A stretch of 64,000 nucleotides of DNA from Xenophilus sp. Marseille-Q4582 (lineage in GTDB: Bacteria; Pseudomonadota; Gammaproteobacteria; Burkholderiales; Burkholderiaceae_C). The stretch is taken from the NCBI RefSeq assembly GCF_916700565.1, contig NZ_CAKAKO010000003.1, forward strand, positions 744,001 through 808,000, in the 5' to 3' direction. Each line of letters begins with the position of its first letter. The stretch's first letter is position 1. The notes under the pieces are model-generated. The model was not told where the DNA came from. It did no database searches and saw nothing but the letters and a program-made list of their open reading frames with translations. Position numbers and translations under genes: made by a program. Positions 47,754-56,972 of the stretch are shown here, one piece after another.

Positions 47754-48770
47754 ATGAGCAAGCCCTCCTTCGCGGGCCTCGCCCGCCGCGCCGCCGTTCT
47801 GGGGGCGCTGACCCTGGCCACCACCTGCGTGTTCGCGCAATGGAAGCCCACGCGCCCCATCAACCTGATCGTGCCCTGGGCCGCCGGCGGCTCCACCGAC
47901 CAGGTCACGCGCGTGGCGGCGCTGGAGATGGAAAAGGCGCTGGGCCAGACCATCGTGATCGTCAACCAGCCCGGCGCCTCGGGCGCCATCGGCACCAAGA
48001 GCGCGCTCGATGCGCCCAAGGACGGCTACACCTGGACGGCCGGTGCCGCGCAGGACCTGGGTGCCTACGAGACCCTGGGCAGCCTGAAGACCCGCATGGC
48101 GGACTGGCATCTGTTCCTGTCGGTCGCCAACATCCAGGTCATCGGCGTGAACCCCTCTTCGCCCTACAAGGACGCGAAGGAACTGATCGAGGCCATGAAG
48201 GCCAAGCCCGGCAAGATCACCGTCGCCACGGCCGGCGTCACGTCGGCGGGCCACAACGCAATGGACTTCATCTCCAAGGCCACGGGGGTGAAATACCGCG
48301 AGGTGTCCTATGACGGCGGCAACCCCGCCGTGGTGGCCACGGTGTCGGGAGAAACCGAAGTCACGACGCAACTGGCCGTGGAGCAGGCCGACATGATCCG
48401 CGGCAAGCGCCTGCGCGCATTGGCCACGGTCAGCGACAAGCCGCTGGAGCTGGAAGGCTACGGCACCATTCCTGCGCTCTCGACCCAGGTGCCGGGCTTC
48501 AGCGCACCGCCCAACTACTTCGGCATCTTCATCCCCAAGGGCGTGCCGGACGACGTGGTCAAGACCGTCACGAAGGTCTGGGACGAGCAGATCGCCAAGA
48601 GCGAGGCGCTGATGAAATACGCGCGCCAGCGCGGCGCGTTGTTCAACCCGCTGTCGGGCGAGGCCGCACAAGAGGCGGTCAAGCCCGCCGTGCAGGCCAA
48701 TGCCTGGAATCTGTTCGCCGCCGGCAAGGCCAAGGTGTCGCCTGACACGGTCGGCATTCCCAAGCCCTGA
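47754..48770 (+). CDS. Tripartite tricarboxylate transporter substrate-binding protein (TctC family)
   Basis: A 338-residue protein with an N-terminal signal (ARRAAVLGALTLATTCVFAQ) and the TctC/Bug fold: RPINLIVPWAAGGSTDQVTR, IVIVNQPGASGAIG and NYFGIFIPKGVPDD. It captures a carboxylate or similar anion in the periplasm and passes it to TctAB. The substrate is unknown. It is followed by tctB and tctA, so it is the cognate receptor of the membrane pair. Operator B overlaps its promoter region. Confidence 0.9.
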   Translation: MSKPSFAGLARRAAVLGALTLATTCVFAQWKPTRPINLIVPWAAGGSTDQVTRVAALEMEKALGQTIVIVNQPGASGAIGTKSALDAPKDGYTWTAGAAQDLGAYETLGSLKTRMADWHLFLSVANIQVIGVNPSSPYKDAKELIEAMKAKPGKITVATAGVTSAGHNAMDFISKATGVKYREVSYDGGNPAVVATVSGETEVTTQLAVEQADMIRGKRLRALATVSDKPLELEGYGTIPALSTQVPGFSAPPNYFGIFIPKGVPDDVVKTVTKVWDEQIAKSEALMKYARQRGALFNPLSGEAAQEAVKPAVQANAWNLFAAGKAKVSPDTVGIPKP

Positions 48771-48798
48771 GATGGATTCCCCTGCCAGGGAGGTCGAC

Positions 48799-49362
48799 AT
48801 GAGTTCGCCAGCCGGCGCGCAGGCGCAGGCCGCCGAGCCTGGTGGCACCGATGAAGCCGCGCATCCCCGCTCCGATTTCAAGGACGCCATCGGATGGGTG
48901 CTGCTGGGCGCGGTGACGCTGGCGGGCGCGCTGCGCATGGACCGGCTCGAAGACCAGGGCATCAACCCCTACACCGTGCCCGGCCTGCTGCCGGGCCTGC
49001 TGGGCATCGGGCTGATGCTGCTGGGCGCGTTGATGGCCGTTCGCAGCCTCCGCAAGGGCGCGCTGAGCGCGGCCCCGCCGGCCGCCTCGCCGCTGCGGGC
49101 ACAACAGCGCCGGCGCGTGGCCGTGGCCATTGCCATGTGCGTGGGCTACTCGGTGGTCCTGGTGGGGCATGGCCTGCCCTTCTGGGTAGCCTCTGCCATC
49201 TACATCACCGCCTCCATCCTGGTCTTCCAGCGCATGAGCCAGGATCCGGCCGAGCGCCGGCTGGACCTGCGCAGCGCGGTCAAGGCGCTGGCGATCGGCG
49301 TCGGCATGTCCGTGCTCGTCTGGTTGGTCTTCGAACAGGTCTTCCTGGTCCGGCTGCCCTGA
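48799..49362 (+). CDS. Tripartite tricarboxylate transporter small membrane subunit (TctB)
   Basis: A 187-residue protein. After a variable N-terminus it has four hydrophobic helices: IGWVLLGAVTLAGALRM, LLPGLLGIGLMLLGALMAVR, AIAMCVGYSVVLVGHGLPFW and ALAIGVGMSVLVWLVFEQVF. This is the TctB fold. With TctA it forms the membrane channel. The start at 48799 has GGGAGG; the one at 48772 lacks it. TctA follows after about 140 bases. Confidence 0.85.
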   Translation: MSSPAGAQAQAAEPGGTDEAAHPRSDFKDAIGWVLLGAVTLAGALRMDRLEDQGINPYTVPGLLPGLLGIGLMLLGALMAVRSLRKGALSAAPPAASPLRAQQRRRVAVAIAMCVGYSVVLVGHGLPFWVASAIYITASILVFQRMSQDPAERRLDLRSAVKALAIGVGMSVLVWLVFEQVFLVRLP

Positions 49363-49502
49363 CCCGCCTCCGCGCGCCGTCAGCGGCCCTCGCCAGCCAT
49401 CGCATGCAGCTCCGACGGCCTCCCGCGCTGCGCATCCCGCGCGCATCCCGCCCGCCTCCGCCCTCTCGCCCCCGAGCGGGCTCTTTCTGTCCAGGTTGAT
49501 CC

Positions 49503-51044
49503 ATGTTGCAAGGACTTTCCGATCTCGGCCAGGCCTATCTGAGCTTCCTCAATCCCATGACCTTGCTGTACGGGCTCGGCGGCGCGTTCGTGGGCATCGT
49601 GATGGGCATTCTTCCAGGCCTTTCGGCCACGCTGGCCATTGCCCTGCTGACCACGCTGACCATCAAACTCAGCCCCAACGACGCCATCCTGGTGCTGATC
49701 TGCTCCTACGTGGGCGCGCTGTACGGCGGCTCGCGCACGGCCATCCTGCTGAACATCCCGGGCACCGCCGCCAACGCGGCCTCCTGCGCCGACGGCCACG
49801 CGCTGGCCCTGAAGGGCCAGGCCGGCCGCGCCATCGGCATCGCCACCAGCGGCGCCTTCGTCAGCACGCTGATCGGCGTGATCTGCCTGGCACTGTTCAC
49901 GCCCCTACTGGCCGAGGTGGCGCTGAAGTTCGGCGCGTTCGAGTTCTTCTGGCTGGCCCTGTTCGGCGTGACCATGTCGGGCAGCATCGTGGGAAGCGAC
50001 CCACTCAAGGGCTGGCTGATGGGGCTGCTGGGCCTGCTGCTTGCGCAGGTGGGCCAGGAGAGCCTGTACGCCTACGACCGCTTCACCTTCGGCTGGGACG
50101 AGCTCGCCGGCGGCATCGGCCTCATCCCGGCACTGGTCGGCGCCTTCGGGCTGGCGGAAGTGCTGACCACGCTGGCCGACCCCATCGAGCGCAAGATCGC
50201 CGACCTGAAGGACTCCGTGCTGCCACGCTGGCGCGAGGTGATCCAGTACCGCTGGACCGTGCTGCGCTCCGGGATCATCGGCGTCGCCACGGGTCTGCTG
50301 CCCGGCGTGGGCGAGGATGCCGGCGCCTGGATGTCCTATGCCTCGGCCAAGGCGTTGAGCAAGAACAAGGAAGAGTTCGGCAAGGGCTCCATCGACGGGC
50401 TGATGGCCGCCGAAACGGGCGACATGTCTTCCATCCCGGGCCACATCATTCCCTCGCTGGCACTGGGCATCCCGGGCTCGGCCCCCTCGGCCGTGCTGAT
50501 GGCCGCCATGATCATCCACGGCGTGCAGCCGGGCCCGATGCTCATGATCGACAACCCGCACTTCATCTATCACGTGGTGGCCATGACCACGCTGGCCTCC
50601 GTCACCATCCTGCTGTTCGGCCTGTTCGGCGTGCGGCCGCTGCTGAAGGTGCTGAAGATCCGCCGCGGCATCCTGATGCCGATCGTCTTCGTGCTGTGCA
50701 CGGTGGGCGCCTTCGCCACGGCTTCGCGCCTGTTCGACGTGTACGTGATGCTCGCGATCGGCATCGGCGCCTTCTTCCTGCGGCGGCGCGGCTACGAGAT
50801 GGCCCCGCTGGTCCTGGGCCTGGTGCTGGGCCACCTGCTGGACAAGAGCCTGCGTCGCGGCCTGGTGCTCTCCGATGGCAGCCTGCTGCCCTTCATCACC
50901 CGGCCCATCTGCATTGTGTTCGCGCTGGTCACGGTGTTCACCATCCTGATGTACGTGCCGGCCTTCAAGGCGGCCGTGAAAGCCGCCGTCGCTGCCGTCG
51001 GCGGCCGCGTGGCGGCCCTGCTCGGGCGCGGAGCGCGCGCATGA
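49503..51044 (+). CDS. Tripartite tricarboxylate transporter large membrane subunit (TctA)
   Basis: A 513-residue protein of about twelve helices. The conserved TctA segments PGLSATLAIALLTTLT, SRTAILLNIPGTAANAASCA, VGTGLLPGVGEDAGAW-like (here ATGLLPGVGEDAGAWMSYAS) and IIPSLALGIPGSAPSAVLMA are all present. Driven by an ion gradient, it carries the substrate delivered by TctC. A four-base ATGA overlap links it to the isomerase gene downstream. Confidence 0.95.
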   Translation: MLQGLSDLGQAYLSFLNPMTLLYGLGGAFVGIVMGILPGLSATLAIALLTTLTIKLSPNDAILVLICSYVGALYGGSRTAILLNIPGTAANAASCADGHALALKGQAGRAIGIATSGAFVSTLIGVICLALFTPLLAEVALKFGAFEFFWLALFGVTMSGSIVGSDPLKGWLMGLLGLLLAQVGQESLYAYDRFTFGWDELAGGIGLIPALVGAFGLAEVLTTLADPIERKIADLKDSVLPRWREVIQYRWTVLRSGIIGVATGLLPGVGEDAGAWMSYASAKALSKNKEEFGKGSIDGLMAAETGDMSSIPGHIIPSLALGIPGSAPSAVLMAAMIIHGVQPGPMLMIDNPHFIYHVVAMTTLASVTILLFGLFGVRPLLKVLKIRRGILMPIVFVLCTVGAFATASRLFDVYVMLAIGIGAFFLRRRGYEMAPLVLGLVLGHLLDKSLRRGLVLSDGSLLPFITRPICIVFALVTVFTILMYVPAFKAAVKAAVAAVGGRVAALLGRGARA

Positions 51045-51874
51045 GGATCGGCCTTTGCAACGAGGTGCTGGCCGGGCTGCCGCTGGCGCGCCAATGTGAA
51101 ACCGCAGCCCAACTGGGCTATGACGGACTGGAGATCGCGCCGTTCACGCTGTCGGACACGCCCGAGCGCATCGGCAGCGCACAGGCGGCGCGCATCCGCG
51201 CCACCGTCGAATCCTTCGGCCTGGTGGTGACCGGCCTGCACTGGCTGCTGGTCAAGCCCGAGGGCCTGTCGCTCACCAGCCCCGACGCCGCCCTGCGCGA
51301 GCGCACGGCGCAGGTGATGGAACGGCTGGTGGGACTGTGCGCCGAACTGGGCGGCGCCGTGCTGGTGCACGGCTCGCCGCGCCAGCGCGCCATCGCCGAG
51401 GGTGACAGCCACGCCACCGCGCTCGCACGCCTGCACGAAGGCCTGGCGCGCGCCGCCCGCGCCGCCGCACGCCAGGGCGTCATCTACTGCATCGAGCCGC
51501 TGTCGCCACGCGAGACATCCTTGATCAACACCCTGGCCGACGGCGCCCGGGTCGTGCGGGCCGTGAACGAGCCGGCGCTCAAGACCATGCTCGACTGCAG
51601 CGCCGCCGGCCTGAGCGAAACACAGGACGTGCCCGCCCTGATCGACCAGTGGCTGCCCACCGGCCTCATCGGCCACGTGCAGCTCAACGACCCCAACCGG
51701 CGCGGCCCCGGCCAGGGCGCGATGCGCTTCGCGCCCATCCTCTCAGCGCTGCATCGGCACGGCTACGCGGGCGCCATCGGCGTCGAACCCTTCGACTACC
51801 TGCCGGACGGTCCCGGCTGCGCCGCCTTCGCGGCTGGCTATCTGCGCGGCCTGCGCGAGGCCCTCGGGTGCTGA
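51041..51874 (+). CDS. Sugar phosphate isomerase/epimerase-like protein (AP endonuclease 2 family)
   Basis: A 277-residue TIM-barrel protein. GYDGLEIAPFTLSDTPERIG, YCIEPLSPRETSLINTLADG and GHVQLNDPNRRGPGQGAMRF, with IGVEPFDY near the end, match the xylose isomerase-like/sugar epimerase fold, in which Glu, Asp, His and a final Glu bind a metal. The substrate is unknown, probably a keto-sugar or a lactone-derived sugar. It is the gene directly behind tctA and part of the cluster. Confidence 0.85.
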   Translation: MRIGLCNEVLAGLPLARQCETAAQLGYDGLEIAPFTLSDTPERIGSAQAARIRATVESFGLVVTGLHWLLVKPEGLSLTSPDAALRERTAQVMERLVGLCAELGGAVLVHGSPRQRAIAEGDSHATALARLHEGLARAARAAARQGVIYCIEPLSPRETSLINTLADGARVVRAVNEPALKTMLDCSAAGLSETQDVPALIDQWLPTGLIGHVQLNDPNRRGPGQGAMRFAPILSALHRHGYAGAIGVEPFDYLPDGPGCAAFAAGYLRGLREALGC

Positions 51875-51914
51875 ACGCATTCACGGCCTGAACGGCAAAC
51901 GGCACAAGGCGACC

Positions 51915-53339
51915 ATGTCCATCCCCTTTCGCATCACCGACATCCAGCTCTACGAGCGCGGCGTCCACATGCGCCTGCCCTTTCGCTTCGGCGTGGTCAC
52001 GCTCACCGCCTGCCCCCAGGCCTTCGTGCGCGTGCGCATCGAAACGGCCGACGGCCGCACCGCCGAAGGCGCCTCGGCCGAGCTGCTGGCGCCCAAATGG
52101 TTCGACAAGAACCTGGCGCTGAGCAACGAAGACAACTTCGAGCAGTTGCGCCAGGCGCTGCGGCTGGCCCGCCAGGCCTACCTGGGCGATGCGAGCGCGC
52201 GCGACGCTTTCGGCCACTTCAGCGCGCACTACCAGCCGCAGATCGACGCGGCCGCCCGCCAGGGGCTGAACCCGCTGATCGCGTGCTTCGGCCCGGCCCA
52301 GATCGACAAGGCCGTGCTGGATGCGCTGTGCCGGGCCGAGGGCCTGCCTTTTCACGCCGTGCTGCAGCGCAACCTGCCGGGCATCGATGCGCGCCTCACG
52401 CCCGACCTGGCCGGCTTCGACCTGGACGCTTTTCTGGCCGGCCTGGCGCCCGTTCCCGCCATCGCCGTGCGGCACACGGTGGGCATGCTGGACCCGATCA
52501 CCCGCGCCGACATCGCGCAGCGGCTGGACGACGGCCTGCCCGAGAGCCTGGAAGAAGTGGTGGCCGCCACCGGCTGCCGGCACTTCAAGCTCAAGGTGGC
52601 GGGCGATGCGGGTCCGGACCTCGCGCGCCTGACGCGCATCGCACAGGTGCTGGACACGCTGCCCGACTACCGGATCACGCTCGATGGCAACGAGCAGTTC
52701 GCCGACGCCACGGCCGCCGGGGCCTTCTGGCAGCGCGTGCAGGACACGCCCGCCCTGCACCGCCTGGCGCGGGCCACGCTCTACATCGAACAGCCGCTGC
52801 CGCGTGCCCTGGCGCTGGGCAGCGATGTGCGCCCACTGGCCGCGATGCGGCCGGTGCTGATCGACGAGTCCGATGCCACGCTGGACGCCTTCCCGCGTGC
52901 GCTGGCCTGCGGCTACACGGGCGTATCGAGCAAGGCCTGCAAGGGCCTTTACCGCTCGATCCTCAACGCGGCGCGCTGCCGCCAGCGCAACGAACAGGCC
53001 CGGCGCGACGGCCGCGAAGCCGTGTACTTCATGTCGGCGGAAGACCTGACCACGCAGGCCGGGCTGGCCGTGCAGCAGGATCTGGCGCTGGTCGGCCTGA
53101 TCGGGCTGGGCCATGTGGAGCGCAATGGCCATCACTACGTCGATGGCTTCGGCACCGCGCCAGCCGCCGAAGTGCAGGCCTTCGCGAGCGCCCATGCCGA
53201 CCTGTACCAGCCCGCCAGCCACCCGCGTCTGCACATCCGCGCCGGCCAACTGGCGCTGGACAGCCTCAATGCGGCGGCAGGCTTCGCCACGGCTGCCCAT
53301 CCGCACTGGGACACGCTGCAGCCCATGGCGTCGGCATAA
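51915..53339 (+). CDS. Enolase-superfamily (mandelate racemase-like) enzyme
   Basis: A 474-residue protein. The N-terminal capping domain is followed by a beta/alpha barrel with the KxK pair Lys225-x-Lys227 in HFKLKV, metal ligands Asp257 (TLDGNE), Glu292 (YIEQP) and Asp317 (LIDESD), and Lys339 in GVSSKACKG on the opposite side. Such enzymes abstract a proton next to a carboxylate, often as acid sugar dehydratases or lactonising enzymes. It is larger than usual, with insertions after the capping domain. Operator D follows its stop. Confidence 0.85.
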   Translation: MSIPFRITDIQLYERGVHMRLPFRFGVVTLTACPQAFVRVRIETADGRTAEGASAELLAPKWFDKNLALSNEDNFEQLRQALRLARQAYLGDASARDAFGHFSAHYQPQIDAAARQGLNPLIACFGPAQIDKAVLDALCRAEGLPFHAVLQRNLPGIDARLTPDLAGFDLDAFLAGLAPVPAIAVRHTVGMLDPITRADIAQRLDDGLPESLEEVVAATGCRHFKLKVAGDAGPDLARLTRIAQVLDTLPDYRITLDGNEQFADATAAGAFWQRVQDTPALHRLARATLYIEQPLPRALALGSDVRPLAAMRPVLIDESDATLDAFPRALACGYTGVSSKACKGLYRSILNAARCRQRNEQARRDGREAVYFMSAEDLTTQAGLAVQQDLALVGLIGLGHVERNGHHYVDGFGTAPAAEVQAFASAHADLYQPASHPRLHIRAGQLALDSLNAAAGFATAAHPHWDTLQPMASA

Positions 53340-53357
53340 ATCACCATTTGGTTAATT
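53338..53357. promoter_or_regulatory. TetR-type operator D
   Basis: AAATCAC-CATTTG-GTTAATT, one mismatch from the consensus in its left arm. It lies right after the enolase-family stop and 171 bases before operator C, upstream of the second TctC gene. Confidence 0.55.
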
Positions 53358-53508
53358 CAGGCCGCTGCGCACGCGGCTTGTGCGGAGCCTCGGGCCCGCG
53401 CGCACAGCTTCTTGACTGCGCCACACCCCGATTACTGGGGAAAACCATCACGCGCACGCCATCGACGGCGCTTGGCGCCTGCGGACGCTCACCCTAAAAT
53501 CCACCCTC

Positions 53509-53528
53509 AATTCACCAAACAGTGAATT
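53509..53528. promoter_or_regulatory. TetR-type operator C before the second TctC
   Basis: AATTCAC-CAAACA-GTGAATT is a perfect palindrome of 7-bp arms, 48 bases upstream of the second TctC start. It is the same pattern as sites A and B and marks the start of the second transcription unit of the cluster. Confidence 0.75.
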
Positions 53529-53575
53529 AAAAGCCCTCAGGCTCCTTCAGGGCCTGGACAGACACGGAGACCCTC

Positions 53576-54544
53576 ATGAAGTTCGCAACCCTTCTTCCCG
53601 CGTTGGCCGCACTGAGCCTGAGCACCGCCGCCTTCGCGCAGGACGGCTATCCCAACAAGCCGATCCGCGTGGTCGTGCCCTTCGCGGCCGGCAGCACCAC
53701 CGACATCATTGCGCGCGCGATCGCCGACAAGATGGGCCAGAGCATGGGCCAGACGCTGGTGGTGGACAACCGCGGCGGCGCCAGCGGCACCATCGGCCAG
53801 CAGGCCGTGGCCACGGCCGCGCCGGACGGCTACACGATCATGATCCACTCGTCGTCGCACACGGTGAGTCCGTCCACCTTCGCCAAGCTGCCCTTCGACA
53901 CGGTGGCCGACTTCGCCCCCATCACGCCCATCAGCACCACGCCCAACGTGCTGGTGATCTCGCCGAGCAAGAACATCAAGTCGGTGCAGGAGCTGGTGGC
54001 CAGGGCCAAGGCCGAACCGGGCAAGATGAACTTCGCCTCCGCAGGCCAGGGCAGCGCCACGCACCTGAACGCCGAGAAATTCAAGATGGCCGCCAAGATC
54101 GACGCGACCAACATTCCGTTCAAGGGCTCCGGGGAGGCCGTGAGCGAAGTGCTCTCGGGCCGCGTCGACTACTACTTCTCGCCCATCTCGCCGGTCATCG
54201 GCCAGATCAAGGAAGGCCAGTTGCTGGCCCTGGCGGTGGGCTCGCCCAAGCGCGCCACCGCCCTGCCCGACGTGCCCACCACCGCCGAAGCCGGCGTGCC
54301 GGGTTCCGAATTCAACTTCTGGATCGGCATGATGGCCCCGGCCAAGACGCCGAAGGCCATCGTCAACCGCCTGCACGACGAGGTGGTCAAGGCCTTGGCC
54401 ACGCCCGAAGTCAAGGAGCGCTTCCTCAAGCTGGGCGCCGACGCCTGGACGCTCAAGCCCGAGCAGTTCGACGCCTACATCCGCGACGAGATCAAGAGCA
54501 ACGCCGCACTCGTGAAGGCCGCCGGCCTGTCGCCCACGCAATAA
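53576..54544 (+). CDS. Second TctC-family substrate-binding protein
   Basis: A 322-residue protein with a clean signal peptide (LLPALAALSLSTAAFAQ) and the Bug fold: KPIRVVVPFAAGSTTDIIAR, LVVDNRGGASGTIGQ and FNFWIGMMAPAKTPKAIVNR. There is no second TctAB in the window, so it may share the TctAB encoded at 48799-51044 or act as a sensor. It heads the downstream unit with the dehydrogenase, DUF993 and isomerase genes. Confidence 0.92.
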   Translation: MKFATLLPALAALSLSTAAFAQDGYPNKPIRVVVPFAAGSTTDIIARAIADKMGQSMGQTLVVDNRGGASGTIGQQAVATAAPDGYTIMIHSSSHTVSPSTFAKLPFDTVADFAPITPISTTPNVLVISPSKNIKSVQELVARAKAEPGKMNFASAGQGSATHLNAEKFKMAAKIDATNIPFKGSGEAVSEVLSGRVDYYFSPISPVIGQIKEGQLLALAVGSPKRATALPDVPTTAEAGVPGSEFNFWIGMMAPAKTPKAIVNRLHDEVVKALATPEVKERFLKLGADAWTLKPEQFDAYIRDEIKSNAALVKAAGLSPTQ

Positions 54545-54586
54545 GTTTTCCGCCCACTCTCCCTTTCCCTTCAGTCAGGCACACAC

Positions 54587-55762
54587 ATGGCAACCCAACG
54601 ACTCGGCCTCATCATGCACGGCGTCACCGGCCGCATGGGCATGAACCAGCACTTGATCCGCTCCATCGTGGCGATCCGCGCGCAAGGCGGCGTCACGCTT
54701 TCCAACGGCGACAAGGTGATGCCCGACCCGATCCTGATCGGCCGCAACGCCGAGAAGATCGAAGCGCTGGCCAAGGCGCATGGCATCGCGCGCTGGGGCA
54801 CCGACCTGGATGCCGCGCTGGCCAACAAGGACGACACCGTCTTCTTCGACGCCGGCACCACGCAGATGCGCCCCACCCTGCTGGCCAAGGCCATCCGCGC
54901 GGGCAAGCATGTGTATTGCGAGAAGCCCATCGCCACCAACCTCAACGAAGCGGTGGAGATCGCGCGCCTGGCCGAAGAGGCCGGCAAGGCCACGGGCCTC
55001 AAGCACGGCGCCGTGCAGGACAAGCTCTTCCTGCCCGGCCTGCGCAAGCTGGACATGCTGCGCCGCGCCGGCTTCTTCGGCCGCATGCTCAGCGTGCGCC
55101 TGGAGTTCGGCTACTGGGTCTTCGAAGGCGACCTGCAGCCCATCCAGCGCCCGAGCTGGAACTACCGCAGCGAAGACGGCGGCGGCATGATCCTGGACAT
55201 GATGTGCCACTGGCGCTACGTGCTGGACAACCTGTTCGGCGAAGTGCAGTCCATCTCCTGCCTGGGCGCCACGCACATCCCCAAGCGCTGGGACGAGAAC
55301 GGCAAGGAGTACGTGGCGACGGCCGACGACGCCGCCTACGCCACGGCCGAACTCAAGGGCCACAACGGCGAGCACGTGATCGCGCAGCTCAACATGAGCT
55401 GGGCCACGCGCGTGCGCCGCGACGACCTGGTCACCTTCCATGTGGACGGCACCGACGGCTCGGCCGTCGCCGGCCTGCAGAGCTGCCGCGCCCAGTCGCG
55501 CGTGGCCACGCCGCGCCCGGTGTGGAACCCGGACATCAAACAGAACATGAATTTCTTCGACCAGTGGCAGGAGATCCCGGACTCGCAGGTTTACGACAAC
55601 GGCTTCAAGATCCAGTGGGAACACTTCATCCGCCACGTGGTGGAAGACGCGCCCTACAAGTGGACGCTGCCCGAAGGCGCCAAGGGCGTGCAGCTGGTCG
55701 AGGCCGCGCTCGCGTCCTGGAAGGAACGCCGCTGGATCGACGTGCCGGCACTGAAGGTCTGA
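54587..55762 (+). CDS. Gfo/Idh/MocA-family oxidoreductase
   Basis: A 391-residue NAD(P)-dependent dehydrogenase. The N-terminal dinucleotide-binding fold begins LGLIMHGVTGRMGMNQHLIR. EKP at residues 112-114 is the family signature with the catalytic Lys. The C-terminal part, HWRYVLDNLFGEVQSISCLG, is the substrate domain. Family members oxidise sugars, inositols or sugar acids to keto forms. It probably generates the keto-sugar for the isomerase and DUF993 steps that follow. Confidence 0.9.
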   Translation: MATQRLGLIMHGVTGRMGMNQHLIRSIVAIRAQGGVTLSNGDKVMPDPILIGRNAEKIEALAKAHGIARWGTDLDAALANKDDTVFFDAGTTQMRPTLLAKAIRAGKHVYCEKPIATNLNEAVEIARLAEEAGKATGLKHGAVQDKLFLPGLRKLDMLRRAGFFGRMLSVRLEFGYWVFEGDLQPIQRPSWNYRSEDGGGMILDMMCHWRYVLDNLFGEVQSISCLGATHIPKRWDENGKEYVATADDAAYATAELKGHNGEHVIAQLNMSWATRVRRDDLVTFHVDGTDGSAVAGLQSCRAQSRVATPRPVWNPDIKQNMNFFDQWQEIPDSQVYDNGFKIQWEHFIRHVVEDAPYKWTLPEGAKGVQLVEAALASWKERRWIDVPALKV

Positions 55763-55773
55763 GGACGCACGCC

Positions 55774-56958
55774 ATGGCTCTCTCGATCCAGCTGCCCACG
55801 CCCACCGGCCTGGCGGACTACGCCCTGCGCGGCACGCCGCTGGCCAGGCCACCCGCCGGACTGAAGTTCAACCGCATCGCCTACTCCGCCGCGCACGTGG
55901 TGGCCGACCCGCTGGCCGCGGTCGACCCCTGGCTCACGGCCGCCGTGGACTGGGATGCCACCATCGCCTACCGCCAGCACCTGTGGTCGCTGGGCCTGGG
56001 CGTGGCCGAGGCCATGGACACGGCCCAGCGCGGCATGGGCCTGGACTGGCCCACCTCGCTGGAGCTGATCCGCCGCTCGCTGGACGCGGCCAAGGACCAT
56101 CCGGGCGCCTTCGTCGCCTCGGGCTGCGGCACCGACCACCTGGACATCGACGCCGTCAAGACGGTGGACGACGTGATCCGCGGCTATGAAGAGCAGATGG
56201 CGGCCATCGAGAAGCTCGGCGGCAAGCTCATCATCATGGCCAGCCGCGCGCTGGCCCGCGTGGCGAAGAGCCCGGCCGACTACGAGCGCGTGTACGGCCG
56301 CATCCTGTCGCAGGCCAGGCAGCCCGTGGTGCTGCACTGGCTGGGCCCCATGTTCGACCCGGCGCTGGCGGGCTACTGGGGCAGCGACGCCGTCGATGCC
56401 GCCATGGACACGGCCCTGGCCGTGATCGCCGCGAACCCGTCCAAGGTGGACGGCATCAAGATCTCCCTGCTCGACAAGGACAAGGAAATCGCGATGCGCC
56501 GGCGCCTGCCTTCGGGCGTGCGCATGTACACGGGCGACGACTTCAACTACGCCGAGCTGATCGCGGGCGACGGCTTCGGCACCGAGCCCTTCCATGGCCA
56601 GAGCGACGCGCTGCTGGGCATCTTCGACGCCATCGCGCCGGCGGCCGCCGCGGCGCTGGGCGAACTCGCCCAGGGCCACACGCAGAAGTTCCACGACATC
56701 CTCGGCCCCACGGTGCCGCTGTCGCGCCACATCTTCGCGGCGCCCACGCGCTTCTACAAGACCGGCGTGGTGTTCATGGCCTGGCTCAACGGCCACCAGA
56801 AGCACTTCACGATGGTCGGCGGCCAGCAGAGCACGCGCTCGCTGCAGCACCTGGCCGAGCTCTTCCGCCTGGCCGACGTGGCGAACGTGCTGGAGAAACC
56901 CGAGCTGGCCGTGCAGCGCATGAAGTCGCTGCTGGCGGTGCACGGCATCGACGCTTGA
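55774..56958 (+). CDS. DUF993 / dihydrodipicolinate synthase-like family protein
   Basis: A 394-residue protein of the DUF993 family, distantly related to dihydrodipicolinate synthases. SAAHVVADPLAAVDPWLTAA, LGLGVAEAMDTAQRGMGLDW, VASGCGTDHLDIDAVKTVDD and KVDGIKISLLDKDKEIAMRR are conserved in it. Lys in GIKISLLD is a candidate Schiff-base residue, by analogy with class I aldolases. The substrate is unknown. It lies between the dehydrogenase and the second isomerase gene and overlaps the frame of the latter. Confidence 0.82.
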   Translation: MALSIQLPTPTGLADYALRGTPLARPPAGLKFNRIAYSAAHVVADPLAAVDPWLTAAVDWDATIAYRQHLWSLGLGVAEAMDTAQRGMGLDWPTSLELIRRSLDAAKDHPGAFVASGCGTDHLDIDAVKTVDDVIRGYEEQMAAIEKLGGKLIIMASRALARVAKSPADYERVYGRILSQARQPVVLHWLGPMFDPALAGYWGSDAVDAAMDTALAVIAANPSKVDGIKISLLDKDKEIAMRRRLPSGVRMYTGDDFNYAELIAGDGFGTEPFHGQSDALLGIFDAIAPAAAAALGELAQGHTQKFHDILGPTVPLSRHIFAAPTRFYKTGVVFMAWLNGHQKHFTMVGGQQSTRSLQHLAELFRLADVANVLEKPELAVQRMKSLLAVHGIDA

Positions 56959-56972
56959 ACAGGCAGCCTGCG

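Noticed and set aside
49380-51874. A 792-codon plus-strand frame covering tctA and the isomerase gene
   Set aside because: It reads tctA in the wrong frame and becomes the isomerase only at the end. The coding part starts at 51041.
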